Of a stretch of 32,805 nucleotides of DNA, positions 1-7,903 are shown in pieces. The position numbers and the translations under genes were made by a program. Source of the stretch: Mitsuaria sp. GD03876 (GTDB taxonomy: Bacteria; Pseudomonadota; Gammaproteobacteria; Burkholderiales; Burkholderiaceae_C). The notes under the pieces are model-generated. The model had not been told where the DNA came from. It saw only the letters and a program-made list of their open reading frames with translations, and did not search any database. Position 1 is the stretch's first letter. Every line of letters starts with the position of its first letter. Where the stretch lies: positions 1 through 32,805 of the forward strand of contig NZ_JAOCCU010000063.1 in the NCBI RefSeq assembly GCF_029840635.1, read 5' to 3'.

Positions 1-1133
1 CAGCGCTTCACGCGGCCGTCGTTGGTCAGCATCGTCATCTCGACGAAGCTCGAGCCCACATGCTTGTTGGCGCGGAAGTTCACGTTGAAGCCGCCGACGT
101 TGTAGTTGGTCAGCGTGTCCAGCGCCGCGCACAGCCCCTCGCGGGTCGGGCGGGCCATGCGGCGCAGGCCTTCGCTGATGACCTTGGCGCCGATGTAGCC
201 CTCGATGGCGGTGTAGTTGAACTTCTGGCCGGCCTTGGTGGCGGCCTGCTGGTATTCGTGGACCACGCCGACCTGGGTGCCGAACGGGTAGGGCATGACC
301 TGGCTGACGACCACGCCCATCGCGTCCTTGCCAAGCTCGTCCAGCAGCGACTGCGTGCCCACGAACGACACGTTGTAGAACACGCCGCCGTAGCCGGCCT
401 TGCGCGCGGCGCGGATGAAGGCGGCGCAGCTCTTGTAGGCGCTGATCATGACGATGGCCTCCGGCGGCGCGCCGGTCTGGACCAGGTCCTTGACGGCCTT
501 GGCGACGTCGACGGTGTTGCGCTCGACGGTCGAGGTGGCCTGCGGCTGGATCGCCAGCGGCTTCATCGCGCGCAGCACGCCGTCCAGGCCGGCCTTGCCG
601 TAGGCGTCGTTCTGGTGGAAGACCGAGATGCGCATCAGCCCGAGCTGGGTCAGCTGCTTCACGATCAGCGCGGTCTCGTCGTAATACGAGGCGCGCACGT
701 GGTAGACCCAGGGGCTGAACGGGTCGCGCAGCGCCTCGGCGCCGGTGAAGGGCGCGACGAAGGGGATCTTGTTCTGGTTGACCAGCGGCAGCGCGGCCAG
801 CGAGGTCGGGGTGCCGACGTAGCCGAACAGCGCGAAGACGTCGTCGTTGATCAGCTTCTCGGTGTTGGCCTTGCAGCGGTCGGGCTCGTAGCCGTCGTCC
901 AGCGTGCGCAGCTCGATGGTGGTGCCGTTGATGCCGCCGGCGGCGTTCTGGGCGTCGAAGAACAGCTTGGCGCCGGCCTGCATCTGGATGCCGAGCTGCG
1001 CGGCGGGGCCGGTCAGCGGCACCGACTGGCCCAGCACCAGGCGCTTGCCTTGCGCGCGAACGGCCGTCGGGATCGGAAGGGTGGCGAGCGCGCCCAGGGC
1101 GCTGGCGGAGGCGAGGAGTTGGCGGCGGTCCAA
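1..1133 (-). CDS. Branched-chain amino acid-type ABC transporter substrate-binding protein (LivK-like), 3' end outside window
   Basis: Periplasmic binding protein of the Leu/Ile/Val (Peripla_BP_6) type, which captures a small ligand for an ABC importer. About 377 codons are visible and the frame is open to the left edge, so the C-terminus is missing. The proposed start is TTG at 1133, with GGGAG ending 6 nt upstream; no in-frame ATG lies nearby, and an in-frame GTG farther upstream lacks as good a ribosome site. The N-terminus reads (M)DRRQLLASASALGALA, a twin-arginine-like export signal, followed by the family-typical start of the mature domain, LVLGQSVPLTGPAAQLG. Later segments such as FGYVGTPTSLAALPL and FHQNDAYGKAGLDG match the two-lobed fold. 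No permease or ATPase genes of this transporter are in the window, so it may be an orphan. The ligand cannot be told from sequence. It is divergent from the molybdopterin oxidoreductase, with about 205 bp between them. Confidence 0.88.
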   Translation of the reverse strand, partial: MDRRQLLASASALGALATLPIPTAVRAQGKRLVLGQSVPLTGPAAQLGIQMQAGAKLFFDAQNAAGGINGTTIELRTLDDGYEPDRCKANTEKLINDDVFALFGYVGTPTSLAALPLVNQNKIPFVAPFTGAEALRDPFSPWVYHVRASYYDETALIVKQLTQLGLMRISVFHQNDAYGKAGLDGVLRAMKPLAIQPQATSTVERNTVDVAKAVKDLVQTGAPPEAIVMISAYKSCAAFIRAARKAGYGGVFYNVSFVGTQSLLDELGKDAMGVVVSQVMPYPFGTQVGVVHEYQQAATKAGQKFNYTAIEGYIGAKVISEGLRRMARPTREGLCAALDTLTNYNVGGFNVNFRANKHVGSSFVEMTMLTNDGRVKR

Positions 1134-1338
1134 AGGAGGCTCCCAGGGGGTGCGATTGATGTTGTGGCGCACCGCGTCGGCAGGCGCCAGGAGGCTCGAC
1201 ACGACCTATTTCGGCCCCCCAGCGCGCGAGCTTAGCGTTTCATTCGTCCAGCGTTGTCGCCAGGTTCGGTAAGAAAACGCAAGGGTGTGGCGCCTGTGCA
1301 ATAGTTGACGCCTGTTGTCCGCCCCTTGAGAACCGACC

Positions 1339-3429
1339 GTGAACCTCTCGCCACAGGCCCTCGATCACGACGATCCGGCCCTCGCCCAGACGCCCGCATC
1401 GCGCACGGAAAGCCCCTCCCGGATCGTCAAGGGCGCCTGCCCGCACGACTGCCCGGACACCTGCGCGCTGCGCATCACCGTCGAGGACGGCAAGGTGGTG
1501 AAGGTGCAGGGACAACCCGAGCATCCGAGCACCCATGGCGCGCTGTGCACGAAGGTGTCGCGTTATCCGGAGCGGACCTACCACGCCGAGCGGGTGCTGC
1601 AGCCGCTCAAGCGGGTCAGCGCCAAGCACGAGGCGCCGCGCTTCGAGCCCGTGTCCTGGGACCAGGCGATCGCCGAGATCGCCGGCCGGCTGAAGGCCAT
1701 CGCGGCGCGCGATCCGCAGGCGATCCTGCCGTACAGCTATGCCGGCACGATGGGCATGCTGCAGGGCGAGGCGATGGCGGGTCGCTTCTTCAACCGGCTG
1801 GGCGCGAGCTGCCTGGACCGCACGATCTGCGCGTCCGCCGGCGGCGCGGGCCTGGCGGCGACCTACGGCCACAAGGTCGGCATGCACCTGCCGTACTTCG
1901 CCGAATCGAAGCTGATCCTGATCTGGGGCAGCAACTCGATCGCCTCCAACCTGCATTTCTGGACCTTCGCCAACCAGGCCAAGCGCAACGGGGCGAAGCT
2001 CGTCTGCATCGACCCGCGCAAGACCGAGACGGCCGACAAGTGCCACCAGCACCTGGCGCTGCTGCCGGGCACCGACGGCGCGCTGGCGCTGGGGCTGATG
2101 CATGAGCTGATCGCCCACGACTGGCTGGACCACGACTACATCGCCCGCCATGTCGAGGGCTGGGACGAGTTGCGCGCCAAGGCGTCGGACTGGACGCCCG
2201 AGCGCACCGCGGCCGAATGCGGGCTGACGGCGGACGAGGTCCGCGGCCTGGCGCGCGACTACGCGACCGCGTCGCCGGCGGCGATCCGGCTGAACTACGG
2301 CATGCAGCGCGTGCGCGGCGGGGGCAACGCGGTGCGGCTGATCGCGCTGCTGCCCTGCCTGACCGGCGCCTGGCGGCATCGCGCGGGCGGCATGCTGCTG
2401 TCGAGCTCGGGCTGGTTCGCGCCGTTCAAGAACCCGGCGCTGGAGCGCCCGGACCTGCGCGCCGGCCGGCCCTCGCGCACGATCAACATGAGCACCATCG
2501 GCGACGACCTGCTGCGCGAGGCCTCGCCCGCGTTCGGCCCGAAGGTCGAGGCGGTGATCGTCTACAACAGCAACCCGGTGGCGGTGGCGCCGGAGTCGCC
2601 GAAGGTGGTGGCCGGTTTCCAGCGCGAGGACCTGCTGACGGTGGTGCTGGAGCACTTCATGACCGACACCGCCGACCTGGCCGACTACGTGCTGCCGGCG
2701 ACGACGCAGCTGGAGCACCTGGACATCCACACCAGCTACGGCCACACCGACGTGCTGGTCAACGAGCCGGCGATCGCGCCGCTGGGCCAGGCGCGGCCCA
2801 ACACGCAGGTGTTCCGCGACCTGGCGGCGGCGATGGGCTTCGACGAGCCGGCGTTCCGCGACAACGACGAGGCGCTGCTGAAGCAGGCCCTGCGCGACGA
2901 CGTGGACCTCGGCGAACTGCGCGAGCGCGGCTGGTTCAAGCTGCCGCTGGCGGAGGCGCCCTTCGCGGAAGGCGGCTTCCCGTCGGCCAGCGGCAAGGCC
3001 GACGCGCGCGGCGCGGACTACGTGCCCAACTACGAGAGCCGCGCGAGCGCGCCGGCGCTGGCGTCGCGGTACCCGCTGGCGATGATCTCGCCGCCGGCGC
3101 GCAACCACTTGAACAGCACCTTCGTGAACGTGAAGAGCCTGCGCGACATCGAGGGCGAGCAGGTGCTGGAGATGAGCGCCGGCGACGCCGCGTCGCGCGG
3201 CCTGGCCGACGGGCAGCCGGTGCGGGTGTTCAACGACCGCGGCAGCTACGTGTGCCGGCTCGACGTCAGCGCGCGGGCCCGCGAGGGCGTGGTGCACGGG
3301 CTGGGCATCTGGTGGCGCAAGCTGGGCGCCGACGGCCGCAACGTCAACGAGGTCACGCACCAGCAGCTGACCGACCTGGGCCGCGCGCCGTGCTTTTACG
3401 ACTGCCTGGTCGAGGTGGCCGCGGCGTGA
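1339..3429 (+). CDS. Molybdopterin-dependent oxidoreductase with N-terminal 4Fe-4S site
   Basis: A 696-residue enzyme of the DMSO-reductase superfamily, which carries a bis-molybdopterin cofactor and moves electrons through an N-terminal iron-sulfur cluster. The cluster ligands are visible as C34, C38, C42 and C70 (CPHDCPDTC, then LCTKV), spaced C-x3-C-x3-C-x27-C. The Mop core follows at about residues 80-520, with C164 in the segment RTICASAGGAG as the likely molybdenum ligand. A C-terminal molydopterin-dinucleotide-binding domain occupies about residues 570-690 (PPARNHLNSTF, then a beta-barrel with NDRGSY). There is no Tat signal, so the protein is probably cytoplasmic. The start is GTG at 1339 with a weak GAG 8 nt upstream. 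The substrate is unknown; this group is usually annotated only as molybdopterin oxidoreductase family. The next gene starts 4 nt after its stop, so the two are probably cotranscribed. Confidence 0.9.
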   Translation: MNLSPQALDHDDPALAQTPASRTESPSRIVKGACPHDCPDTCALRITVEDGKVVKVQGQPEHPSTHGALCTKVSRYPERTYHAERVLQPLKRVSAKHEAPRFEPVSWDQAIAEIAGRLKAIAARDPQAILPYSYAGTMGMLQGEAMAGRFFNRLGASCLDRTICASAGGAGLAATYGHKVGMHLPYFAESKLILIWGSNSIASNLHFWTFANQAKRNGAKLVCIDPRKTETADKCHQHLALLPGTDGALALGLMHELIAHDWLDHDYIARHVEGWDELRAKASDWTPERTAAECGLTADEVRGLARDYATASPAAIRLNYGMQRVRGGGNAVRLIALLPCLTGAWRHRAGGMLLSSSGWFAPFKNPALERPDLRAGRPSRTINMSTIGDDLLREASPAFGPKVEAVIVYNSNPVAVAPESPKVVAGFQREDLLTVVLEHFMTDTADLADYVLPATTQLEHLDIHTSYGHTDVLVNEPAIAPLGQARPNTQVFRDLAAAMGFDEPAFRDNDEALLKQALRDDVDLGELRERGWFKLPLAEAPFAEGGFPSASGKADARGADYVPNYESRASAPALASRYPLAMISPPARNHLNSTFVNVKSLRDIEGEQVLEMSAGDAASRGLADGQPVRVFNDRGSYVCRLDVSARAREGVVHGLGIWWRKLGADGRNVNEVTHQQLTDLGRAPCFYDCLVEVAAA

Positions 3430-3433
3430 GCGC

Positions 3434-4507
3434 ATGACGGCGACCGCACCGGGCCGGCCGATCCGGCGGCTGTTGCTGGCGCTGCTCGTCGCGCCGTTGT
3501 TGCTGCTGGGCGGCTGCGCGCAGCTGTCGTACTACGGGCAGTCGCTGTCGGGGCACCTGTCGCTGGTGCGCTCGGCCAAACCGGTCGACGAGTGGCTGGC
3601 CCGGACCGACCTCGATCCCGAGGTGCGCGCGCAGCTCGAGCTGTCCAAGGCGCTGCGCGACTACGCGTCGACCGAGCTGAAGCTGCCGCAGAACGACAGC
3701 TATCGCCGCTACGCGGACCTGAAGCGCGGCGCGGCGGTGTGGAACGTGGTGGCGACACCGGAACTGAGCCTGCAGCTCACCACCTGGTGCTACCCGATCA
3801 TGGGCTGCGCCGGGTACCGCGGCTACTTCTCGCCGGACGCGGCGCGCGAGGAGGCGCAGTCGCTGCGCAAGGAGGGCCTGGAGCCCTACGTGTACGGCGT
3901 GCCGGCGTATTCGTCGCTGGGCTGGAGCAACTGGATCGGCGGCGATCCGCTGCTCAACACCTTCATCCGCTACCCCGAGGGGCAACTGGCGCGGATGATC
4001 TTCCACGAGCTGGCGCACCAGGTCGCGTATGCCGGCGACGACACGACGTTCAACGAGAGCTTCGCGACGGCGGTCGAGCAGATCGGCGTGGCGAGGTGGT
4101 TGAAGGACCGTCCGCAGGCGCTGCGCGAGGACGAGGAATCGCGCCGGCGGCAGGACCAGATCCAGGAACTGCTGAAGGGGACGCGGGAGCAGTTGCGGGA
4201 GGTGTTCCGCAGCACGGCCAGCGACGACGAGAAACGGGCGGGCAAGGCGGCGGCCTTCGCGAAGCTGCGCGCGGACTACGAGGCGATGAAGCGCGACCAG
4301 TGGGCGGGCGACACGCGCTTCGACCGTTGGGTGGGGGGCTTGAACACGCCGGCGCTGGCGATCCAGGGCAGCTACACGGACCTGGTGCCGGACTTCATCC
4401 GGCTGTTCGAGCGGCAGGGTGGCGACTGGGAGCGCTTCTACGCCGAGGTGAAGCGCCTGGCGGGCTTGCCCAAGGACGAGCGGCGCGCGGAACTGACGCG
4501 GAGATGA
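3434..4507 (+). CDS. Predicted lipoprotein zinc aminopeptidase (Aminopep family, COG4324)
   Basis: A 357-residue putative metallo-aminopeptidase anchored to a membrane as a lipoprotein. Residues 1-28 form a lipoprotein signal: a basic start, a hydrophobic stretch LLLALLVAPLLLL, and lipobox LGGC with C28 as the lipidated cysteine. The zinc site is visible as HELAH at residues 191-195, and the third ligand is probably E208 in FNESFATAVEQ. The segment YWCYPIMGC-like (TTWCYPIMGCAGYRGYF, about 117-132) is typical of the family, and the length fits. It starts 4 nt after the stop of the molybdopterin oxidoreductase, which suggests cotranscription, although a functional link is not obvious. Residues 225-275 are charged and probably helical. 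The family is conserved in proteobacteria but its substrate is not established; the aminopeptidase name rests on family annotation. Confidence 0.85.
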   Translation: MTATAPGRPIRRLLLALLVAPLLLLGGCAQLSYYGQSLSGHLSLVRSAKPVDEWLARTDLDPEVRAQLELSKALRDYASTELKLPQNDSYRRYADLKRGAAVWNVVATPELSLQLTTWCYPIMGCAGYRGYFSPDAAREEAQSLRKEGLEPYVYGVPAYSSLGWSNWIGGDPLLNTFIRYPEGQLARMIFHELAHQVAYAGDDTTFNESFATAVEQIGVARWLKDRPQALREDEESRRRQDQIQELLKGTREQLREVFRSTASDDEKRAGKAAAFAKLRADYEAMKRDQWAGDTRFDRWVGGLNTPALAIQGSYTDLVPDFIRLFERQGGDWERFYAEVKRLAGLPKDERRAELTRR

Positions 4508-4626
4508 CGCCGTCCCGCCGAGGTGGGAAATCGGGAAGCACTTGAGAAATGTCATGCCGGGCGGCTGACTTGAGACGCGGGGCGCTTCTAGAGTGATTGG
4601 CTTCTCACTTCTCATAGGAGCGGCTG

Positions 4627-4986
4627 GTGATCACACTGCATCGGAGTTCTCAATCCTCGCGTCCCGGGCCGGCGCGAGAGCGGGGTGGCAATCTCAAGGT
4701 CGTCGACGCTTGCTTGCATGGGCTCGCGCTTCCGAAGAAAGGTTGCCGGGTTCATGTCACCAAGATCGCGTCTTGGACGCTGGAGTGGTGGCCGCATCGA
4801 CGGCAGCGCGCGCTCTACGCGGCGTTGGAAGCCCAGGAACTGACGTTCTGGCCGACGGCGAACGGCTTCGAGATGTGCCGGCTCGGTGCCAGGTTCGACT
4901 TCCACTACATGGTGGTACGCCGGGATCCCGATCGAATCTCGATCGAAGGGTTGCTCAGTCAACTGCCCGACTGGAAAGCAAACTGA
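4627..4986 (+). CDS. Small uncharacterised protein, partner of the Shedu-like gene
   Basis: A 119-residue protein that I do not recognise. Start GTG at 4627 is supported by AGGAG at 4616-4620 with 6 nt spacing. The N-terminal 22 residues are basic and probably disordered. From residue 23 the protein looks folded (NLKVVDACLHGLAL, then VTKIASWTLEWWPHRRQ), with five tryptophans and a C-terminal segment FDFHYMVVRRDPDRISIEGL. There is no signal peptide or membrane segment, so it is likely cytoplasmic. Its stop lies 2 nt before the ATG of the Shedu-like gene, so the two are almost certainly one transcription unit. Base composition is visibly less GC-rich at third positions than in the flanking genes, suggesting acquisition by transfer. 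It could be an accessory, sensor or regulatory partner of the nuclease candidate; that is inference from linkage only. Confidence 0.6.
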   Translation: MITLHRSSQSSRPGPARERGGNLKVVDACLHGLALPKKGCRVHVTKIASWTLEWWPHRRQRALYAALEAQELTFWPTANGFEMCRLGARFDFHYMVVRRDPDRISIEGLLSQLPDWKAN

Positions 4987-4988
4987 TC

Positions 4989-5816
4989 ATGGCGAAACGC
5001 GGCATTCGGCCGCCAGAGATGCCAGGTCTCTTGCGCGGCAATCAGTTTCATCCCTGTGCTCATGCGCCTGAGCAAGTCATCCAGGCGGGGCGGGATCTTG
5101 CTGAGTTGTTGAAGGCGATTGGCGACGGGGGTCTGCGTGAGCGGACGCTGCTCGAATGGTTCGGGGCGTCGACGGCCAGAATCGCTCTGCTCGCCCATGC
5201 TGCCGGGCGACCGAGGCCGCAGTTTGTCGCCAGGGAATTCAATCTCTGCGACATGCGCGCCGACTTCGCGCTGCTCGAGATTCCCCCGTCCCCGGATGTA
5301 GCACCCTATCTGTTGCTGGTGGAGTGCCAAGGCGCGTTGCCCAACTCCCTGTTCGAGGCGAGCGATCGAACGCTTCACTACTGGGGGCACGATTTCCTGG
5401 ATGGCTTCAGCCAACTGATGGACTGGCATTTCGTGGGCTACCACGAGATGTTGAGCCAGAAGATTGCAAGCCTTGCTGCTGGACATCGCAAGCCGCTGGA
5501 AACCATGTTCATGTTGGTTGCCGGCCTTCAGCGATTCTCGATGGATGCACTTTCGGAGCGGCGCTTGGTGTGGTGGGCCAACACGGTATCGCTCGGCACG
5601 AACTTCAAAATCCTTCGCTTCGACGACATTGCCCATCAGGCGATCTACTGGATGGAATCGTATGGAAGTTGGGGCGTCGAGCCGGCACGAGATGGAAGGC
5701 ACGTACAGGAGCAGCAGGGGCTGTATCAACGATCCGCGTCGAGCGGACTCCAGAACGACAAGGCCGCCCTCGCGGGGCGGCCTCACAGCAGGTCCGGCGC
5801 GGGCGCCGGCACTTGA
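4989..5816 (+). CDS. Shedu-like (DUF4263 / SduA C-terminal domain) putative nuclease
   Basis: A 275-residue protein resembling the C-terminal domain of the Shedu antiphage protein, a PD-(D/E)xK-type nuclease. Visible landmarks in order are: a helical segment ERTLLEWFGASTARIALL (51-68); REFNLCDMRADFALLEI (82-98) with D92 as likely metal ligand; LLLVECQG (108-115), where E112-x-Q114 takes the place of the usual ExK; GFSQLMDW (139-146) matching the conserved Q of the family; and FKILRFDDI (206-214), like the family's terminal strand plus YDDL motif. Start is ATG at 4989, 2 nt after the stop of the small upstream gene; no strong ribosome site is evident, so translational coupling is likely. The last 18 residues (258-275) are encoded within and beyond the hairpin that should terminate the convergent acyl-CoA-binding gene, so the native C-terminus may be lost. 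The assignment is by eye; an uncharacterised restriction-type nuclease is the alternative. Confidence 0.6.
   Translation: MAKRGIRPPEMPGLLRGNQFHPCAHAPEQVIQAGRDLAELLKAIGDGGLRERTLLEWFGASTARIALLAHAAGRPRPQFVAREFNLCDMRADFALLEIPPSPDVAPYLLLVECQGALPNSLFEASDRTLHYWGHDFLDGFSQLMDWHFVGYHEMLSQKIASLAAGHRKPLETMFMLVAGLQRFSMDALSERRLVWWANTVSLGTNFKILRFDDIAHQAIYWMESYGSWGVEPARDGRHVQEQQGLYQRSASSGLQNDKAALAGRPHSRSGAGAGT
5761..5783 (-). terminator. Hairpin terminator of the acyl-CoA-binding gene
   Basis: A perfect 9-bp inverted repeat (AGGCCGCCC / GGGCGGCCT) with a 5-nt loop lies 37 nt past the stop of the minus-strand acyl-CoA-binding gene. Read on the minus strand it is followed by TGTCGTTC, a weak T-rich tail; on the plus strand no T tract follows. 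It overlaps codons 258-265 of the convergent Shedu-like gene. Confidence 0.6.
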
Positions 5817-5819
5817 GAT

Positions 5820-6071
5820 TTACTTCAGGCCTTCCACCAGGTCGATGTAGTCCTGCATCGCCTGGTCGTTGGTCTTGCCTTCGAGGGTCTTCCAGGCGTC
5901 CCACTTGGCGCGGTTGACGAAGTCCGTCATGCCGGGCCGGTCGCCTTCGACGTCGCCGGCGGTGGCCTGCTTGAACAGCGCGTAGAGCTGGAGCAGCGTC
6001 TGGTTGTCCGGCCGTTCGGGCAGGGTCTTGGAGTCGGCGACGGCGGCGTCGAATTGGTCCTTGAGGCTCAT
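5820..6071 (-). CDS. Acyl-CoA-binding protein (ACBP)
   Basis: An 83-residue cytoplasmic protein that binds long-chain acyl-CoA esters with high affinity and buffers or delivers them. It is a single ACBP domain of the usual length (four-helix bundle). Recognisable conserved stretches are LLQLYALFKQATAGD (about 26-40), matching the family's YxLYKQAT-GD, and AKWDAWKTLEGK (54-65), matching the K-x-DAW motif that contacts the CoA nucleotide. The start ATG at 6071 has GGGAG about 9 nt upstream. It is divergent from the wax ester synthase/diacylglycerol acyltransferase gene starting at 6277; since that enzyme consumes acyl-CoA, a shared role in acyl-CoA handling is plausible. A hairpin terminator lies downstream. 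It faces the Shedu-like gene with only 3 bp between their stop codons. Confidence 0.95.
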   Translation of the reverse strand: MSLKDQFDAAVADSKTLPERPDNQTLLQLYALFKQATAGDVEGDRPGMTDFVNRAKWDAWKTLEGKTNDQAMQDYIDLVEGLK

Positions 6072-6276
6072 GGTGGGGTCTCCCGTGGCGGTGAGTGGGG
6101 CGTCCCATTGGCGACAATGGGACGGGCGGCCGCGATGTTACCCATCCCGCCCTCGGCTTCGGACTGGGGCCGCCTCTCTAGATGACGCATCATCCGGGGT
6201 TCGCCGGCGCGCCGCCTGGCCTGTCCGATGGCCGTCCGATCGCCGTCCGAATTTCATCCCCCACCAGGAGACCGCA

Positions 6277-7821
6277 TTGCCCACTCCCGCCGCGACCGCA
6301 TCCCCGCCTGCCGGGAAGTCCGCCCGGGCCGTCCGGTCCGGCGCGCTGCCGCGTGGCGCCGAGCCGATGTCCAAGGTCGACACCGCCTGGCTGCGCCTGG
6401 ACACCGAGGCCAACCGGATGGTCATCCACGGCGTGCTGTTCCTGAAGCCCGGCGTGGCGCTCGACGACCTGCGCGCGCGCGTCGCCGAGCGGCTGCTGCG
6501 CTTCCCGCGCTTCCGCCAGCGCGTCGTCGAATCCGGCGACAGCGCGTACTGGGTCGAGGACGCGGGCCTGGACATCACCCGCCATGTCGTGGCCGAGTCG
6601 CTGTCCCGGCGCCGGGGCCGGTCGCTCGAGGGCGCGCTGCAGGACCGGCTCGCCGAGCTGGCCGCCGAGCCGCTCGATCCGGGCCGCCCGCTCTGGCAGC
6701 TGCACCTGATCGAGCACTACGACGGCGCGAGCGCGCTGATCGCGCGGGTGCATCACTGCATCGCGGACGGCATCGCGCTGATCGCGGTGCTGCTGTCGAT
6801 CACCGACGGCGGCATCGTGCCGCCGGACGCGATGGACGCCGTGTCCGGCGCGACGCCCTCATCGGGCCGCGGCGTCAGGAGCAAGGGCGCAAAGGGCAAG
6901 GAGGCCAAGGGCAAGGACGGCCATGCGGCCGCCGACGATGCCGAGCCCGAATGGCTCGCCGACGCGATGGTCAAGCCGATCAACGCCTGGACCGTGCGCG
7001 AGATCCAGGAGCACGCCGCCCAGGGCGGCAACGGCGCGTCGCCGGCCGAGCGGCTCGGCAAGCAGGTGCTCCAGGACGCCGCCGCGCTGACCGACGCGCC
7101 CGACGACGACAAGACCCGCCTCAAGGGCAAGGCCGGCCGCGACAAGCGCGTCGCCTGGGCCGCGCCGCTGCCGCTGGACGCGGTCAAGGCGGTCGGCAAG
7201 TCGATGAGCGTCTCGGTCAACGACGTGCTGCTGAGCTGCGTCGCCGGCGCCATCGGCCTGTACCTGCGCGAGCACGGCGACGAGACCCGGGACCAGGAGA
7301 TCCGCGCGCTGGTGCCGGTCAACCTGCGTCCGCTGGAAACGGCCTGGCAGCTCGGCAACCGCTTCGGCATGGTGCCGCTGCCGCTGCCCATCGGCATCGG
7401 CAATCCGGTCAAGCGGCTCTACGCGGTGCATGCGCGCACGCAGGCGGTGAAGAACAGCCTGCAGCCCGCGCTGTCGCTGGGACTGATGGCCACGTCCGGC
7501 TCGGTCGAGAAGGCGGCGCAGCGCGCGATGCTCAAGACGCTGTCGCGCAAGGCGACCGCGCTGATGACGAACGTGCCGGGACCGGCGCAGGCGCTGCGGC
7601 TGTGCGGCGCGTCCGTCGAGCGCGTCATGTTCTGGGCGCCGCAGGCCGGCGACATGAGCCTGGGCATCAGCATCCTGACCTATGCCGGCCAGGTGCAGTT
7701 CGGCCTGATCGCCGATGCCGGCCTGTGTCCCGATCCGGAGCGGATCGTGGCCCACTTCGAGCCCGAGTTCCAGCAGTTGCTGACGCTGGCGCTGATGCTC
7801 CCGTGGGAGGCCAAGGACTGA
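6277..7821 (+). CDS. Wax ester synthase / acyl-CoA:diacylglycerol acyltransferase (WS/DGAT)
   Basis: A 514-residue enzyme that transfers an acyl group from acyl-CoA to a fatty alcohol or diacylglycerol, making storage wax ester or triacylglycerol. The catalytic motif HHCIADG is at residues 159-165 (family HHxxxDG). Other family landmarks are the N-terminal PMSKVDTAWLRLD, VNDVLLSCVAGAIG, LVPVNLRP, NRFGMVPLPLPIG, and the C-terminal MTNVPGP with GDMSLGISILTYAG. The start is uncertain. TTG at 6277 has AGGAG ending 6 nt upstream and is preferred; ATG at 6367 would begin right at the conserved core and give 484 residues. Between the catalytic motif and the C-terminal half lies a lysine/glycine/alanine-rich, probably disordered insert (KGAKGKEAKGKDG, about 205-217). 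It is divergent from the acyl-CoA-binding gene, fitting a common substrate pool. Confidence 0.92.
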   Translation: MPTPAATASPPAGKSARAVRSGALPRGAEPMSKVDTAWLRLDTEANRMVIHGVLFLKPGVALDDLRARVAERLLRFPRFRQRVVESGDSAYWVEDAGLDITRHVVAESLSRRRGRSLEGALQDRLAELAAEPLDPGRPLWQLHLIEHYDGASALIARVHHCIADGIALIAVLLSITDGGIVPPDAMDAVSGATPSSGRGVRSKGAKGKEAKGKDGHAAADDAEPEWLADAMVKPINAWTVREIQEHAAQGGNGASPAERLGKQVLQDAAALTDAPDDDKTRLKGKAGRDKRVAWAAPLPLDAVKAVGKSMSVSVNDVLLSCVAGAIGLYLREHGDETRDQEIRALVPVNLRPLETAWQLGNRFGMVPLPLPIGIGNPVKRLYAVHARTQAVKNSLQPALSLGLMATSGSVEKAAQRAMLKTLSRKATALMTNVPGPAQALRLCGASVERVMFWAPQAGDMSLGISILTYAGQVQFGLIADAGLCPDPERIVAHFEPEFQQLLTLALMLPWEAKD

Positions 7822-7858
7822 CGGCGGGACAGGGTCGCGACTCGCGGCGACCGCCATG

Positions 7859-7883
7859 AAAAACGCCGCCCGAGGGCGGCGTT
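7859..7883. terminator. Bidirectional hairpin terminator
   Basis: A perfect 9-bp stem (AACGCCGCC / GGCGGCGTT) with loop CGAG at 7862-7883 lies between two convergent genes. On the minus strand the stem runs into a T5 tract (complement of AAAAA at 7859-7863), a textbook intrinsic terminator for the small exported protein gene. On the plus strand the tail is CGTCGTT, weaker, for the acyltransferase gene. Confidence 0.85.
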
Positions 7884-7903
7884 CGTCGTTCCCGTGGAAC
7901 GGA

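Noticed and set aside
60-1235. A 391-codon plus-strand frame over the binding-protein gene.
   Set aside because: The low-complexity Val/Gly/Ala/Arg translation is a shadow; the minus strand reads a textbook LivK-like protein.
1240-3435. A 731-codon minus-strand open frame opposite the molybdopterin oxidoreductase, and similar long antisense frames elsewhere (for example 11587-13383 and 18308-19843).
   Set aside because: They are rich in Arg/Ala/His/Gln and lack any recognisable domain, as expected for the complement of high-GC coding DNA. The opposite strand encodes clear conserved enzymes.
4540-4626. A sigma-70-like promoter for the two-gene Shedu-like unit (TTGAGA with TAGAGT).
   Set aside because: The spacing is 13 bp, too short for a confident call, although a promoter somewhere in this gap is likely.
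4593-4988. An N-terminal extension of the Shedu-like gene to an upstream ATG at 4593.
   Set aside because: The extension lies out of frame over the small 119-aa gene, has no family similarity and no ribosome site; ATG 4989 starts just after that gene's stop.
6004-6276. An N-terminal extension of the wax ester synthase/acyltransferase gene to 6004.
   Set aside because: It would overlap the acyl-CoA-binding gene and adds residues foreign to the family; TTG at 6277 has a good ribosome site.
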